In this document: piece by piece, positions 23,603 through 33,489 of the stretch | Position numbering within the stretch: the stretch's first letter is position 1 | Layout of the letters: each line of letters starts with the position of its first letter | The notes under the pieces: model-generated | The model's input: the letters and a program-made list of their open reading frames with translations, nothing else | What the model was told of the DNA's origin: nothing | The model's database searches: none | Origin: Bacteroidota bacterium | GTDB lineage: Bacteria; Bacteroidota; Bacteroidia; Bacteroidales; Prolixibacteraceae | Assembly (NCBI GenBank): GCA_030684645.1 | Contig: JAUXUF010000039.1 | Location: forward strand, 1-35,303 | Direction of reading: 5' to 3' | Length of the DNA stretch: 35,303 bases | Translations under genes and position numbers: made by a program

Positions 23603-23919
23603 TTGGGTTTCATTTCGATATGCTGCAAAAATCAAAAAAAATGTTTGCATCTGAACGGGAATTCAGAAAAAACATCATTTTTTTAATTGTATTGTAATTT
23701 TTCATAAAAAATGTTTGAGAATAAAACATCGGTTTGAGAAAGATAAACTTTAAAACATGAATAATTGGATCAAATAAAACTGCAATTCAATTAAAAATTA
23801 GAATTAAGTAGAAAATAACTTTAAGAATAATACATTTTGTTTTGTGTACTTCTTACAAAAAGGTATTTTTACCAGCATTACACTATACAAGATAAAACTA
23901 ACGCACATAAATTAATTAC

Positions 23920-25245
23920 ATGGAAAATCAAATCAAAAAAGGAGTTTCTAGACGTCAGTTTCTAGGAACTGCAGCTATCGGAGTAGCTGGTGTTGCTATG
24001 TTCTCTTCATTAGCAGCGTGTAAACAGAAATTAGTGGATACTGACTTGAAACTGGGATTCATTGGAATGGGACAACAGTCTATGTTTTTGCTGAATGGAT
24101 TCATGCAGATTCCAGGAGTTCAGGTAGTTGCCGGATGCGATGTTTATGGAGTGAAACGCAAACGCTTCGAAAAACGAGTAAAAGCATTTTATGAAAAAGC
24201 AGGAAAACAGGTTGATGTTCAGACCTACGAAAAATTCGAGGATTTACTGAGCCGAGCTGATATTAATGCAGTTGTAATCGCTGTTCCTGACCATTCACAT
24301 GCCCGGATTGCCATTGCAGCCTGTAAGGCCGGCAAGGATGTTTATCTGGAAAAGCCAATGACCTTTACCATATATGAAGGTCAGGAATTACGCCGCGTTG
24401 TTCGTGAAACCGGACGTATTCTCGGATTAGGTAGTCAGCAGCGTTCTGACCCGAATTTCCAGCATGCAGTGAAACTGGTTCAATCAGGAGCTCTCGGACA
24501 AATCGAGAAAGTTAACGCATATGTTGGCGCTCCGCCAAAACCATACGATCTTCCGGAAGAAACATTACCGGCAGATTTGAACTGGGACCTTTGGTTGGGA
24601 TCATTGCCGATGCCAATTCATTATAACGCTCAACTTGATCCACCAATCACTATCGATCCTGAGCAGAACGAACAATTCTGGGGTGCATGGCGCTGGTATA
24701 AAGAAATGGGCGGTGGATTCACAACCGACTGGGGCGCTCACATGTTTGACATTGCCCAATGGGGACTTGGTATGGATAAAAACGGACCGGTTGAAATTTC
24801 ACCAATTGGCGACGGAACTGAATTCATGAAGTTCGTTTATGCCAATGGTGTAGTGATGACTTCGGAACCATTTAACGAAGGAAAAACAAAAGGTGTTAAA
24901 TTCATCGGGAAAGATGGATGGATAGAAGTGTCACGTGGCACCTTCAAGGCTTCTGACGATAAATTCCTGCCTCCTGCTACAGCTGCAGGAGATACCGGAC
25001 CATACGAAACCAAAATTCCTCACCAGGTTAATTTCATCGAAGCAGTTCGTGAACGCAAAGATCCGGCAGTTCCGGTTGAAATTGGTCACAGCAGTTGCAC
25101 TGTCTGCAACCTTGGAAACATTGCCTGCGAGCTGAAGCGGACCATCAAATGGGATCCTGCAACTGAAACATTTGTAGATGACACCGATGGCGCTGCAACT
25201 AAACTGATGCATTACGAATATCGCGCAGGCTGGAACTTATTGTAA
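23920..25245 (+). CDS. Gfo/Idh/MocA family oxidoreductase, Tat-exported probable lipoprotein
   Basis: A 441-residue oxidoreductase-like protein. The N-terminus has a twin-arginine motif (SRRQFLGTAA) followed by a hydrophobic stretch ending LAACK, a lipobox, so it is probably exported folded and lipid-anchored. The Rossmann motif is LGFIGMGQQS (about 45-54), the family motif is LEKPMTF (about 145-151) after VPDHSHARIA, and the C-terminal domain has YKEMGGGFTTDWGAHMFDIAQWGLG. It stands alone rather than beside a PmoA-family gene, unlike the oxidoreductase at 12308-13675, and shares its general architecture but not close identity. Sugar-related substrate by family; specific substrate unknown. 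Confidence 0.9.
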   Translation: MENQIKKGVSRRQFLGTAAIGVAGVAMFSSLAACKQKLVDTDLKLGFIGMGQQSMFLLNGFMQIPGVQVVAGCDVYGVKRKRFEKRVKAFYEKAGKQVDVQTYEKFEDLLSRADINAVVIAVPDHSHARIAIAACKAGKDVYLEKPMTFTIYEGQELRRVVRETGRILGLGSQQRSDPNFQHAVKLVQSGALGQIEKVNAYVGAPPKPYDLPEETLPADLNWDLWLGSLPMPIHYNAQLDPPITIDPEQNEQFWGAWRWYKEMGGGFTTDWGAHMFDIAQWGLGMDKNGPVEISPIGDGTEFMKFVYANGVVMTSEPFNEGKTKGVKFIGKDGWIEVSRGTFKASDDKFLPPATAAGDTGPYETKIPHQVNFIEAVRERKDPAVPVEIGHSSCTVCNLGNIACELKRTIKWDPATETFVDDTDGAATKLMHYEYRAGWNLL

Positions 25246-25464
25246 TTGAGAAAACAACATCTTAGGATGCAACTGTATAACGCAGGTAATTTGGATAAAA
25301 CCCGATTACTTGCGTTTTTATTTGTCCTGAATGTACTTTCATCACAAGTTCAATATTCAGGCAAGTTTTATTCGGACTTGCAGCAGCTATCACTTTTGGA
25401 ATAGGTAAACGAATAGGCGTTTCAGTAATGGGGTAATGGTTGACCTGAAACTTGGAACTCGCCA

Positions 25465-26424
25465 CTATTCGAGTACAAACCGGTATGTAATTGTTCCACT
25501 CTGGAACGCGGGAGCATTTTCATCGACATTAAATCTGGCCAGAAGCGCCGCTTTTTTTGCTGCAGCAATCAACTCCTGATTGATGGTATTGGAACCTTTC
25601 ACACCAGCTTCGGCCTTTTTTACTATACCTTCTTTATCAACTGTAACCTGAACAACCACTATACCTTCTTCATTTCCGGGATAATAGGGTTTGGGAAGTG
25701 ATTGGGCACTTCGGCCATCCAGGCTGAAAGATACGCCATTGCCGATTCCACCGCCCGGGCCGTACTGATTAGCCCCGGCTGTTCCTTGCTGAGTTCCCTG
25801 GTTTCCTGTGCCATAAGTTACACCCTGTCCTTTACTTTTCGAATCAGAAGTACCTTTTCCCGATCCGCCGAAAGCATTTTTGGCCCGGGTATTAATTTCA
25901 CCCGCTTTTCGCTGCTCAGCTGCCGCCAATGCCAGCTTTTGTTCTTCTTCTTTCCTCTGCCTGGCAATTTCAGCCTTTTGAATCCTTTCGGCTTCTGCCT
26001 GTTGCTGTTTCTCCAGAGTTTCCTGTTTCCGTTTCTCTTTCAGGATTTTTTCATTTTCCAGATCTTTGGCTTTCTCGATTACTTTTTTCCTTTTGGCCGA
26101 TTCCATAGCAACCGTTTTTTCCAATTCCTGAGTCATTAAAGCTTCCTTGTCAATCGGAGTGGACACTTTTTTTTGAGGAGGAGGCGGTGGAGTCGCTACT
26201 TCTACCCGTTTTTCTTCCTGATTTTTCAGTGGAGCCGATTCGGACGGGGCAGGTTCTTCTGTTCCGATCCCGGTTTCTGAATTACCAAAATCGACCAGAA
26301 TACCTTCTTCTCCCGGCAAAGGAAGTGAGGTAAAAAAACCAAAATACAACAAGAGAGCCAATACCACAGCATGTGTAACAAAGGTACCAATCAAACCTGT
26401 TCTATGTTCAGAAATGTAATTCAT
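25465..26424 (-). CDS. tonB: TonB/TolA-like energy transducer
   Basis: A 319-residue protein with one N-terminal membrane helix (about 11-33, LIGTFVTHAVVLALLLYFGF), a proline run (PPPPPQKK, about 78-85), a long charged Lys/Glu/Ala/Gln-rich coiled coil (about 95-185) like TolA, a Gly/Gln/Ser-rich flexible spacer (about 190-225) and a C-terminal TonB domain (about 235-319, GIVVVQVTVDKEGIVKKA then ITYRFVLE). It spans the periplasm and passes ExbB-ExbD energy to outer-membrane receptors. The coiled coil makes it a TonB-TolA hybrid; a Tol-Pal-like envelope role is possible. It is the third gene of an operon, 2 nt after exbD. Confidence 0.88.
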   Translation of the reverse strand: MNYISEHRTGLIGTFVTHAVVLALLLYFGFFTSLPLPGEEGILVDFGNSETGIGTEEPAPSESAPLKNQEEKRVEVATPPPPPQKKVSTPIDKEALMTQELEKTVAMESAKRKKVIEKAKDLENEKILKEKRKQETLEKQQQAEAERIQKAEIARQRKEEEQKLALAAAEQRKAGEINTRAKNAFGGSGKGTSDSKSKGQGVTYGTGNQGTQQGTAGANQYGPGGGIGNGVSFSLDGRSAQSLPKPYYPGNEEGIVVVQVTVDKEGIVKKAEAGVKGSNTINQELIAAAKKAALLARFNVDENAPAFQSGTITYRFVLE

Positions 26425-26426
26425 TA

Positions 26427-26834
26427 TTATTCTTCAGGAGCAGTTGCAAGGATCATTTTAATCTCATTGCGTTTGGCAATGTTCATAATCTTAACCACAT
26501 ACTCTATCGGAACTGTTTTGTCAGCATGTAGAGCAATGTAAGTTTCTTCATTTTGCTTCATCACTTTATTCAGGAAAGGTTCAATTTCTGAAAGATCAAC
26601 CCGTTTCAGATCACCATCCTGATTGATGTAATATTTCAGATCAGCTGTTATCGAGATCGTTGTTATTGCCTTTGCTATGGTTTGACTGTTACTTTGGGGC
26701 AACAATAATTTGAGTGCGTTTGGAGCAACCATCGTTGATGTAATCATGAAAAATAGCAGCAACAGGAAAACAATATCTGTCATCGAAGCCATACTAAAAC
26801 TCACATTCACCTTGTTTCGACGTTTTAAAGCCAT
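26427..26834 (-). CDS. exbD: ExbD/TolR-family biopolymer transport protein
   Basis: A 135-residue single-pass membrane protein. The membrane helix carries the proton-coupling aspartate D20 in SMASMTDIVFLLLLFFMI, followed by a periplasmic domain (ITTISITADLKYYINQDG, then ALHADKTVPIEYVVKIMNIAKRNEIKMILATAPEE). It works with ExbB as a proton-driven motor for TonB. Its position between exbB (10 nt upstream) and the TonB gene (2 nt downstream) supports this. Confidence 0.93.
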   Translation of the reverse strand: MALKRRNKVNVSFSMASMTDIVFLLLLFFMITSTMVAPNALKLLLPQSNSQTIAKAITTISITADLKYYINQDGDLKRVDLSEIEPFLNKVMKQNEETYIALHADKTVPIEYVVKIMNIAKRNEIKMILATAPEE

Positions 26835-26844
26835 GGTTGATCAG

Positions 26845-27558
26845 TTATTTAGCAGGTTCGTTCAACATATCCATAAAATCGCTGGTTGCAGCTTCCATAT
26901 TAAACACTACTTTTTCGACGTTAGTTGTGAGAATATTGTAGGCAAAGTAAGCTACAATACCAACAATCAGACCGGCTACCGTAGTTACCATAGCCTGATA
27001 AATTCCTGACGACAGAAGAGTAATATTGATATTATTTCCGGCATTTGCCATATCATAAAAAGCAGAAATCATACCGGTTACTGTACCAAGGAACCCAAGC
27101 ATGGGCGCACCACCTGCAACACTGGCCAAAACGGGAAGTCCTTTTTCGAGTTTATAAACTTCCAGGTTACCAACATTCTCAATTGCTGTAGTTACATCTG
27201 CCATCGGACGGCCGATACGCGAAATACCTTTTTCGATCATGCGTGAAGTTGGCGTATTCTCGCTGCGGCAAAGCGCAAAGGCTGAGTCGATTTTCCCATC
27301 CAGAATATATTCACGGACGCGATCCATTAGCCTGGCATCAACTTTTCCAGCTTTCCGGATCGCCATATACCGGTCAAAAAAAATGTAAACAGCAATAAAC
27401 GACAACAATACGATCGGAATCATGATTGGTCCGCCTTTGATGGCCATATCAAAAAATCCGGTTACAATTCCTTCAGGTTGAACAGCCTTCGTGACAGCCT
27501 TCGCACCTTCAGTCAAATTTTGACTTGCCTGTAATAAGATAAAATTCAGCATATACAT
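26845..27558 (-). CDS. exbB: ExbB/TolQ/MotA-family proton channel
   Basis: A 237-residue inner-membrane protein with three helices: about 38-60 (GGPIMIPIVLLSFIAVYIFF), then a cytoplasmic loop, and two helices in the C-terminal half (ASVAGGAPMLGFLGTVTGMI; GIYQAMVTTVAGLIVGIVAYFAY). The LGFLGTVTGMI/AMVTTVAGLIVGI pattern is the MotA/TolQ/ExbB signature. It forms the pentameric stator of the motor with ExbD and is the first gene of the exbB-exbD-tonB operon. A terminator of the upstream nhaD separates the two units. Confidence 0.93.
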   Translation of the reverse strand: MYMLNFILLQASQNLTEGAKAVTKAVQPEGIVTGFFDMAIKGGPIMIPIVLLSFIAVYIFFDRYMAIRKAGKVDARLMDRVREYILDGKIDSAFALCRSENTPTSRMIEKGISRIGRPMADVTTAIENVGNLEVYKLEKGLPVLASVAGGAPMLGFLGTVTGMISAFYDMANAGNNINITLLSSGIYQAMVTTVAGLIVGIVAYFAYNILTTNVEKVVFNMEAATSDFMDMLNEPAK

Positions 27559-27580
27559 TTTGTTTTAAGTCAATCAAATA

Positions 27581-27614
27581 AAAAACGGAACATACCATAC
27601 AAATAGTATGCCCC
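27581..27614 (-). terminator. Terminator after nhaD
   Basis: On the minus strand GGGGCATAC (27614-27606) pairs with GTATGTTCC (27595-27587), with two G-T wobble pairs, and the stem is followed by G and a T6 run. It lies about 30 nt beyond the nhaD stop and 23 nt or more before the exbB start. Confidence 0.7.
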
Positions 27615-27644
27615 GCAAAAATACAATTTATTTAAATAAAAATT

Positions 27645-29024
27645 TTAAGCAGAGAATTCTAACATATATACCGCAGCCCCGGAAAGATAACCAACCAAAG
27701 CCAGCCATGAAATATTTTTCAGATACCAAATGAAATCAATTTTTTCGAGCCCCATTGCAGCAACACCGGCAGCCGAACCAATAATCAACATGCTTCCACC
27801 AGTTCCGGCAGTATATGCCAAAAATTCCCAGAATACACCATCCTGAACAAAATTCGCCAGATAACCGGTTGTTCCCGGATCAGAAATCGGATACATGCCC
27901 ATTGCCCCGGCAACTAAAGGAACATTGTCAACAACGGAAGAAAGGACCCCTATCGCCAAAGCTATCATTTCAGCGCTGCCAAGTTTTGAGTCCAGCATTT
28001 GTGACATCATCGCCAATTGCCCGGCTGATTGCAATGCGGCAACGGCAGTCAGAATTCCTAAAAAGAACAAAACTGTCGGGGTATCTACTTTCCGTAAAAC
28101 AGCAGTGATTTTAAGTTTGTTTTTTATTTCGTCAGGTTTATTCCGATGCATTATTTCAGAAATAACCCAAATTACTCCTAGAGATAGTAACATACCCATA
28201 TAAGGGGGTAAATGTGTCAATGTTTTAAACACAGGCACAAACAGCAATCCTGAAATTCCCAAAAATAGCATCAAACTCCGTTCTCTAGCAGTTGTAAATT
28301 CTTTTTCGGACTGGTTTTGTTTGGGCCTGCTAACATTTCCCTTCATCGAAAATGATAAAACAATAAGAGGAACGACCATACAAACCAAACTGGGAATAAA
28401 TACCCCTTCAATAATCCTGAGCGCTGTAATCTGATTTCCGATCCAAAGCATAATGGTTGTTACATCACCAATAGGCGACCAAGCTCCACCAGCATTGGCG
28501 GCAAGTACAACCATGCTTGCGAAAAACCATCGGGTTTGCTTATCGGCAACCAGTTTGCGCAAAAGCGCCACCATCACAATGGTTGTGGTCAGATTGTCCA
28601 ATAAAGCTGACATAAAGAAGGTAAGAATGCTTAACAACCAAAGAAGCTTTATTTTATTGGTTGTGTTTATTTTATCGGTAATAACTTTAAATCCCTGATG
28701 TTGGTCAACTACTTCAACAATGGTCATTGCAGCCATAAGGAAAAACAGGATTTCGGAAATTTCACCGAGATGGCGGATAATTTCAAAATCAACAATGAAT
28801 TCATGAACGGCCTCAATTCCATGAAGGGCAGGATACAATGTCTGAAACTCTTTCCATGAATGGCTGTATCCAAGACTAAGAATATTTTCGGCCCCAAAAA
28901 TATAAGCTACCCAACACAATGTACCAAGGATTAGTGCAGACGCGGCTTTATCTACCTTAATCGGGTGTTCAAAAGCTATGGCAACATAACCAAGAACAAA
29001 AATAACGACCATCAATATAAACAT
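27645..29024 (-). CDS. nhaD: Na+/H+ antiporter NhaD
   Basis: A 459-residue inner-membrane protein with about 12 helices, of the ion-transporter superfamily. Typical NhaD sequence: VIFVLGYVAIAFEHPIKVDKAA at the N-terminus, SALLDNLTTTIVMVALLRKL, VLAANAGGAWSPIGDVTTIMLW (both carrying conserved polar and acidic residues in broken helices), VVDNVPLVAGAMGMY and AYTAGTGGSMLIIGSAAGVAAMG. It exports Na+ or Li+ in exchange for protons and matters in saline or alkaline settings, which suits a marine or brackish host. It lies 121 nt after tamB on the same strand and ends in its own terminator. Confidence 0.92.
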   Translation of the reverse strand: MFILMVVIFVLGYVAIAFEHPIKVDKAASALILGTLCWVAYIFGAENILSLGYSHSWKEFQTLYPALHGIEAVHEFIVDFEIIRHLGEISEILFFLMAAMTIVEVVDQHQGFKVITDKINTTNKIKLLWLLSILTFFMSALLDNLTTTIVMVALLRKLVADKQTRWFFASMVVLAANAGGAWSPIGDVTTIMLWIGNQITALRIIEGVFIPSLVCMVVPLIVLSFSMKGNVSRPKQNQSEKEFTTARERSLMLFLGISGLLFVPVFKTLTHLPPYMGMLLSLGVIWVISEIMHRNKPDEIKNKLKITAVLRKVDTPTVLFFLGILTAVAALQSAGQLAMMSQMLDSKLGSAEMIALAIGVLSSVVDNVPLVAGAMGMYPISDPGTTGYLANFVQDGVFWEFLAYTAGTGGSMLIIGSAAGVAAMGLEKIDFIWYLKNISWLALVGYLSGAAVYMLEFSA

Positions 29025-29145
29025 AAGTTAAAAATTTAGTTTGTTTGTTTTTTCAAAGCATGTAAATATATAATTTTGGTCAGATTAACCGAAATCCGAT
29101 TTACAATCTTAATCTAAACAGACCTAAAATTCACTTTTTGATAAC

Positions 29146-32100
29146 TTACTTTTGAGAAGGGTCAACCTTTCGACGGAAGATATTCCTGATTTTTTGCCAA
29201 AGCCCGTTAAAACTGTTAAAATCTTCGCGATAAGTAATTCCGACTCCCTGTGTGTATGGAGAAGTTTCGTAAATCAGGTTATTATTGGCATGGTTGTAGG
29301 CTTTCAACTGAAGCTTTCCGTTATTGGTAAGTTTTACATTGACATCAGCATCACCAACCAGTCCGTTGTTGTTGGCATTTGTCCGTTGTGATGAATTGTT
29401 GCCGATGTTTCCGTTGATGGAGACCCGGTCGTTGAACATTTGGGTACTCAAAGCCAGTTCAATTTCGTCGTTTGTAATTGCGTTACCCGGCCGATAATTC
29501 ACTCCAATGTCAAAATCGTTACTTATTTGCGAAAGCCAGTTGCTAAACTGATTCGACAACAATTCGCTCGCTGTTGATCCAATCGGATTATTAGTTACTG
29601 CCAAATACGATCCCCGAACATATTCAGGAGTATAAAACTTACCCAGAACCAAAAGCGACAAAATCTGTTTGTTCATGTCCTCTTCTGAACTAATATGTTG
29701 TCGGACATCATCTTTGATCTGTTCCGCAGCTGAAGGTAATTCGATATCGAATCTGATTTCCGGATTGTTCAGACTTTTTGAAAGGGCAATTTTACACAAA
29801 ACCTGCTGGCGCTTAGTTAAATCTCTATTTTCTATTGGATTCACCTTCCCCGGCTGTGAAGGATTGTTGTATTCATTCGTGCCATACAAGTCATTGAGCG
29901 AGGCTTTCAAACGGTATATTGCATTTAGGTTGATGGTGGCATCCAACGGATCGCCATTCCACTCAATTGTTCCTCCCCGCTGAATCTCGAACTTTTTATT
30001 GATCACGTTTTGCAGGGTAAACAAATAATCTCCCTGTTCAACGGTATAGCTGCCAAATAGGGAAAGATTACTTTTATTGTCGATCGTAACCTGCATGTTA
30101 CCCGATCCTTGTGAACGGATGACATCACCGATTTTCGAGTTATAGATCAGTTGAGCCTTGGCTTCAGGAGTAAGCTCAACATTGAATTTCATCCATAAAT
30201 TTGATGAACTGACAGGGACGGTACGGATTTTTGATTTGGACTGATAATTATGCGACACAAAACTTAAAAAATCATATTCCTCAGCGTTCCCTTCATAATC
30301 CAGCGAAATATTCATATCGGTCCCTTTTTCGGTCCGCGCATTTCCCTCAATTAAAAGTGAGGCATCAGTTCCGGTAACCCGGAGTAATCCACTGCCAAAT
30401 AGTTTACCGTAGAATTGTTCATTTATTTCAGGCGTCGTATTGATTGCCAAAATTTTGTTGGTTTTAACGGTCAGATCATAAATCATATTTGTAAAACTCC
30501 GATGTTTGATCGTTCCTGAAAAAATTCCCGAATTTCCATAATCATCCTGAACTTTCATGTCAGGAAAAATAATTTTATCGCCCGAAAACCGGACTGAATC
30601 GTTTAAGTTATAATTCACCTGCAATTCGGAAAGCATCAAACCGGCATTACCTGCAAATAAGGCGCCATCATGCTGAAGGTGATCCGGCGACCCGTAAATC
30701 CGCACTTTACCGGTGGCCTCACCGTGAAAATTGGCGAAAGTGCTTCCCAACAGTGGCTGCAAAATCAGGATTGAAAAATGATCGAAATTAGTATTGATCG
30801 AAACGCTATCCTTGCCCGGGTTGTAAATACCGTATGCCAGCAAGGAATTCCGCTGATCGGTTTTTACCATCAATTCGGTGTCAATTTCCTTCTCTTCCCG
30901 GTTCCAACGGCTTTGTATGCCAGCATCTCCGATTGGCTGACCGAGTAAACCGAAGCCATCAATTTTCAAATCCGCTAAATACAAGGCATGTTGATAAATA
31001 TCAAAAACAGAAAGGGTTCCGTCCAGTTCACCTTTTAGGCCAATATCTCCGGCAATCAACCGGTTTAAGGAACTCAGGTCAATCTGATTGAAAGAAATAT
31101 TGAGCTTATCGTTTTGATTATTATCAATTGAGCCATCAGCCATAATCGACTGACTTTTATTCGAAAGCCTGAACTTATTTATTTTAATCAGGGAAGAATC
31201 GATGGTTATGAGCGCAGAGTTAATCTGCCAAAGGCTGTCGGCCAAAAACAAGCGGGTAGGTTTAACCGAAATTTCCACATGAGGACTATTCTTCTGTTTG
31301 AAAAACCGGGTACTTGTATTTACCGATCCGCTATACGAAACCGCGTCAAAATTATTCCATGCCAGTTTAGAATCCAACACATCATCCGATGCTTCCGAAA
31401 TCAGCGAAAGATTATAAATTTTAAACTGCTCACCCACATCAATCTCTTCAATCTTATTTCGCATATTCAACTTCGAATCACTGTTCACATTAACCGTGAA
31501 CTTACGAAATACGGCAGATTGATATTGAATTTCAGGGAAACTGGCATTCAAGGTCAGCGTATTATTTTCTGAATTGATGCTACCAACCATTTCAGCAGGA
31601 TTCATCTTTAAGTCAGGAATTAAAACCTGGGTAAAATGGTTAATATCCTTCAAGTTTAGCCTGAAGTCAAAATTATTCTGTGTTTTTTGATCAGGACTGG
31701 TCAGGCCTGATGAAGGCAGGTATTTGGCAATAATCTGCTGTATGGTGTAGTGCAGATTATGCAATTGATACTGACCCCGGATGTCTGCATCCAGAAAATC
31801 GGAACGCACCTGCAATACCGGTTCGTTTTCATTGAACGTTTTTAAATCGAAGTTATCAAAGGACATCAATCCATTTTCATTCTGGTAAGCTCCTTCTTTA
31901 AAATGAATATAACCAGCCAGATTATCGATGTTATTGCCTGTAAAATTGGCATTCAGGGCAAAGGAAACTGCCGATTTTTTGAACTTGCTTACCAGATTCA
32001 ACGCTTTTAAATCTGCCTTTTCAACCAGCATATTGAAATTAAAAACCGGAACCGGCACATTCAGATCGAATTCTCCGTTGAATTGAAACTTCAGGTTTGG

Positions 32101-33489
32101 ATCATTGGCCAACAGACTGCCATTAAACCGTTTATTCAGAATATCGCCGTTCAACTGTATATTTTCGTACTGGTAATTATTCACATTGATACTATCAATT
32201 TTCCCTGAGACTGCGGCCATAAAATCGTGTGTCTGCTGGTTCAGTATCCCTTTAACAGCTCCGTTAAATGTAATCCGGTCGAAAAGGGCTAACTGAACCA
32301 ATTGCCCCAACTGAAAGTTAACGGTTTTCAACCGTCCGTTGATTTTTAATTGTTCTCCTTTCGAAGGTACAAACGACAAGTCGGTGGTTAAAACTCCCCA
32401 TTTGGACCGGAAAGTTCCATATGCGACAAAGTCGCTCAGGAAGCCGGTAAAATTACCGTTGTATCCAATTATGCCGGCTTGCAGCAAGGATGGTGGTATC
32501 ACAATCTGTTTAAGGGGAAATTGATCAGGGAGTTTCACCCTGACCAGATCGTTGAGGTCGGCAAACGATTGTTTCAGGTCGATGTGCATGTAGGTAGTTG
32601 CAAAATCGGGCAATCCGTTCAGGTAAAGATCAAATGCCAGGCGGGTATTGTTTCCCAAACTAAGCTCTATATTCTTCCCTTTCAGATCAGCAAAGGTTCC
32701 CGAAACCTGCCCCGACACCTCAATATTTTCGTCCATGCCTTTCAGCGAAGGAACAATAAGTCCAACGTCTTTCAGACTGATCCTTGATTTTTTCAGGTCC
32801 AGGTTAACCGCCAGTTTTTTAAAATCAAGTTCCGGGCCTATCTTGCTTTTATCAATCCGCAGATTGGCCTCCGTTATTTCTGAATTTGAAGTACGCAGAT
32901 GAAGATTATTCAAAAAAACAGAATCAGGAGTAACAACCAGCTGCGCCGAAAAATCTTCCAGATCGAAATCTTTTCGGTTCGTCATCTTGAACCGGGTAAT
33001 CTGAAAAGCCATTTTTTTATCGTTAATCTTCAGATCAGTCATTCCGAAAGAGATATCATCCAGGGAAAGCTGATAATTTACTGAACTATCGCGGTATGCA
33101 TACCTCAATTTTGAATCGTTAAACTCAAACTTATTCAAGACAAAATCGAATTTCAGGCTGTCAGATTGTATAGTATCCTTTTTTGTGAATTGACTGATTA
33201 AAAATTTATAATTCGGCGTTCCGATCGAATCAGAGTTGATGTTCAGATAAGTTTTATTTAATTTGAGCTGACCAAGCGTAAAATAGCGATTCTTCATGCT
33301 GAACGAATCGATGCTGGCCACTAATTCCTGAACATAGATTAGTGAATCATTTTTCTGATCCTGAATCAGCACTTCTTCCAAGGTCACTTTATTGAAAAAA
33401 GCAATTGAAACACCTTTTACAGTAATCGTTGTATGGTATTTTTGTGAAAGGTATCCGGCCACCTTTTGTGTCAAATAGGTTTGCACCAC
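29146..33489 (-). CDS. tamB: Translocation/assembly module TamB (AsmA-like, DUF490)
   Basis: A very large periplasm-spanning protein (at least 1,447 residues) with repeated beta-strand segments forming a lipid-conducting groove and the C-terminal TamB/DUF490 domain (about 1,100-1,420; GDYLFTLQNVINKKFEIQRGGTIEWNGDP, here shortened, then QILSLLVLGKF and GVNYRPGN). It is thought to help phospholipid transport and outer-membrane protein assembly. GTG at 33489 is the first canonical start in frame, but the membrane anchor (KIGWSILGTVFILLF, SSWLILQSPVVQ) is encoded upstream in the same frame up to about 33575 without ATG, GTG or TTG. A TTG at 33604 would reach it only if one base of the T7/A7 run at 33567-33573 were skipped. 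It is divergent from tsaD. Confidence 0.9.
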   Translation of the reverse strand: MVQTYLTQKVAGYLSQKYHTTITVKGVSIAFFNKVTLEEVLIQDQKNDSLIYVQELVASIDSFSMKNRYFTLGQLKLNKTYLNINSDSIGTPNYKFLISQFTKKDTIQSDSLKFDFVLNKFEFNDSKLRYAYRDSSVNYQLSLDDISFGMTDLKINDKKMAFQITRFKMTNRKDFDLEDFSAQLVVTPDSVFLNNLHLRTSNSEITEANLRIDKSKIGPELDFKKLAVNLDLKKSRISLKDVGLIVPSLKGMDENIEVSGQVSGTFADLKGKNIELSLGNNTRLAFDLYLNGLPDFATTYMHIDLKQSFADLNDLVRVKLPDQFPLKQIVIPPSLLQAGIIGYNGNFTGFLSDFVAYGTFRSKWGVLTTDLSFVPSKGEQLKINGRLKTVNFQLGQLVQLALFDRITFNGAVKGILNQQTHDFMAAVSGKIDSINVNNYQYENIQLNGDILNKRFNGSLLANDPNLKFQFNGEFDLNVPVPVFNFNMLVEKADLKALNLVSKFKKSAVSFALNANFTGNNIDNLAGYIHFKEGAYQNENGLMSFDNFDLKTFNENEPVLQVRSDFLDADIRGQYQLHNLHYTIQQIIAKYLPSSGLTSPDQKTQNNFDFRLNLKDINHFTQVLIPDLKMNPAEMVGSINSENNTLTLNASFPEIQYQSAVFRKFTVNVNSDSKLNMRNKIEEIDVGEQFKIYNLSLISEASDDVLDSKLAWNNFDAVSYSGSVNTSTRFFKQKNSPHVEISVKPTRLFLADSLWQINSALITIDSSLIKINKFRLSNKSQSIMADGSIDNNQNDKLNISFNQIDLSSLNRLIAGDIGLKGELDGTLSVFDIYQHALYLADLKIDGFGLLGQPIGDAGIQSRWNREEKEIDTELMVKTDQRNSLLAYGIYNPGKDSVSINTNFDHFSILILQPLLGSTFANFHGEATGKVRIYGSPDHLQHDGALFAGNAGLMLSELQVNYNLNDSVRFSGDKIIFPDMKVQDDYGNSGIFSGTIKHRSFTNMIYDLTVKTNKILAINTTPEINEQFYGKLFGSGLLRVTGTDASLLIEGNARTEKGTDMNISLDYEGNAEEYDFLSFVSHNYQSKSKIRTVPVSSSNLWMKFNVELTPEAKAQLIYNSKIGDVIRSQGSGNMQVTIDNKSNLSLFGSYTVEQGDYLFTLQNVINKKFEIQRGGTIEWNGDPLDATINLNAIYRLKASLNDLYGTNEYNNPSQPGKVNPIENRDLTKRQQVLCKIALSKSLNNPEIRFDIELPSAAEQIKDDVRQHISSEEDMNKQILSLLVLGKFYTPEYVRGSYLAVTNNPIGSTASELLSNQFSNWLSQISNDFDIGVNYRPGNAITNDEIELALSTQMFNDRVSINGNIGNNSSQRTNANNNGLVGDADVNVKLTNNGKLQLKAYNHANNNLIYETSPYTQGVGITYREDFNSFNGLWQKIRNIFRRKVDPSQK

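Noticed and set aside
25262-25465. 67-codon minus-strand frame starting with GTG that overlaps the tonB stop codon (TAGTG)
   Set aside because: The geometry would suit translational coupling, but the peptide has no recognisable domain, an atypical composition and no further signal; not supported as a gene.
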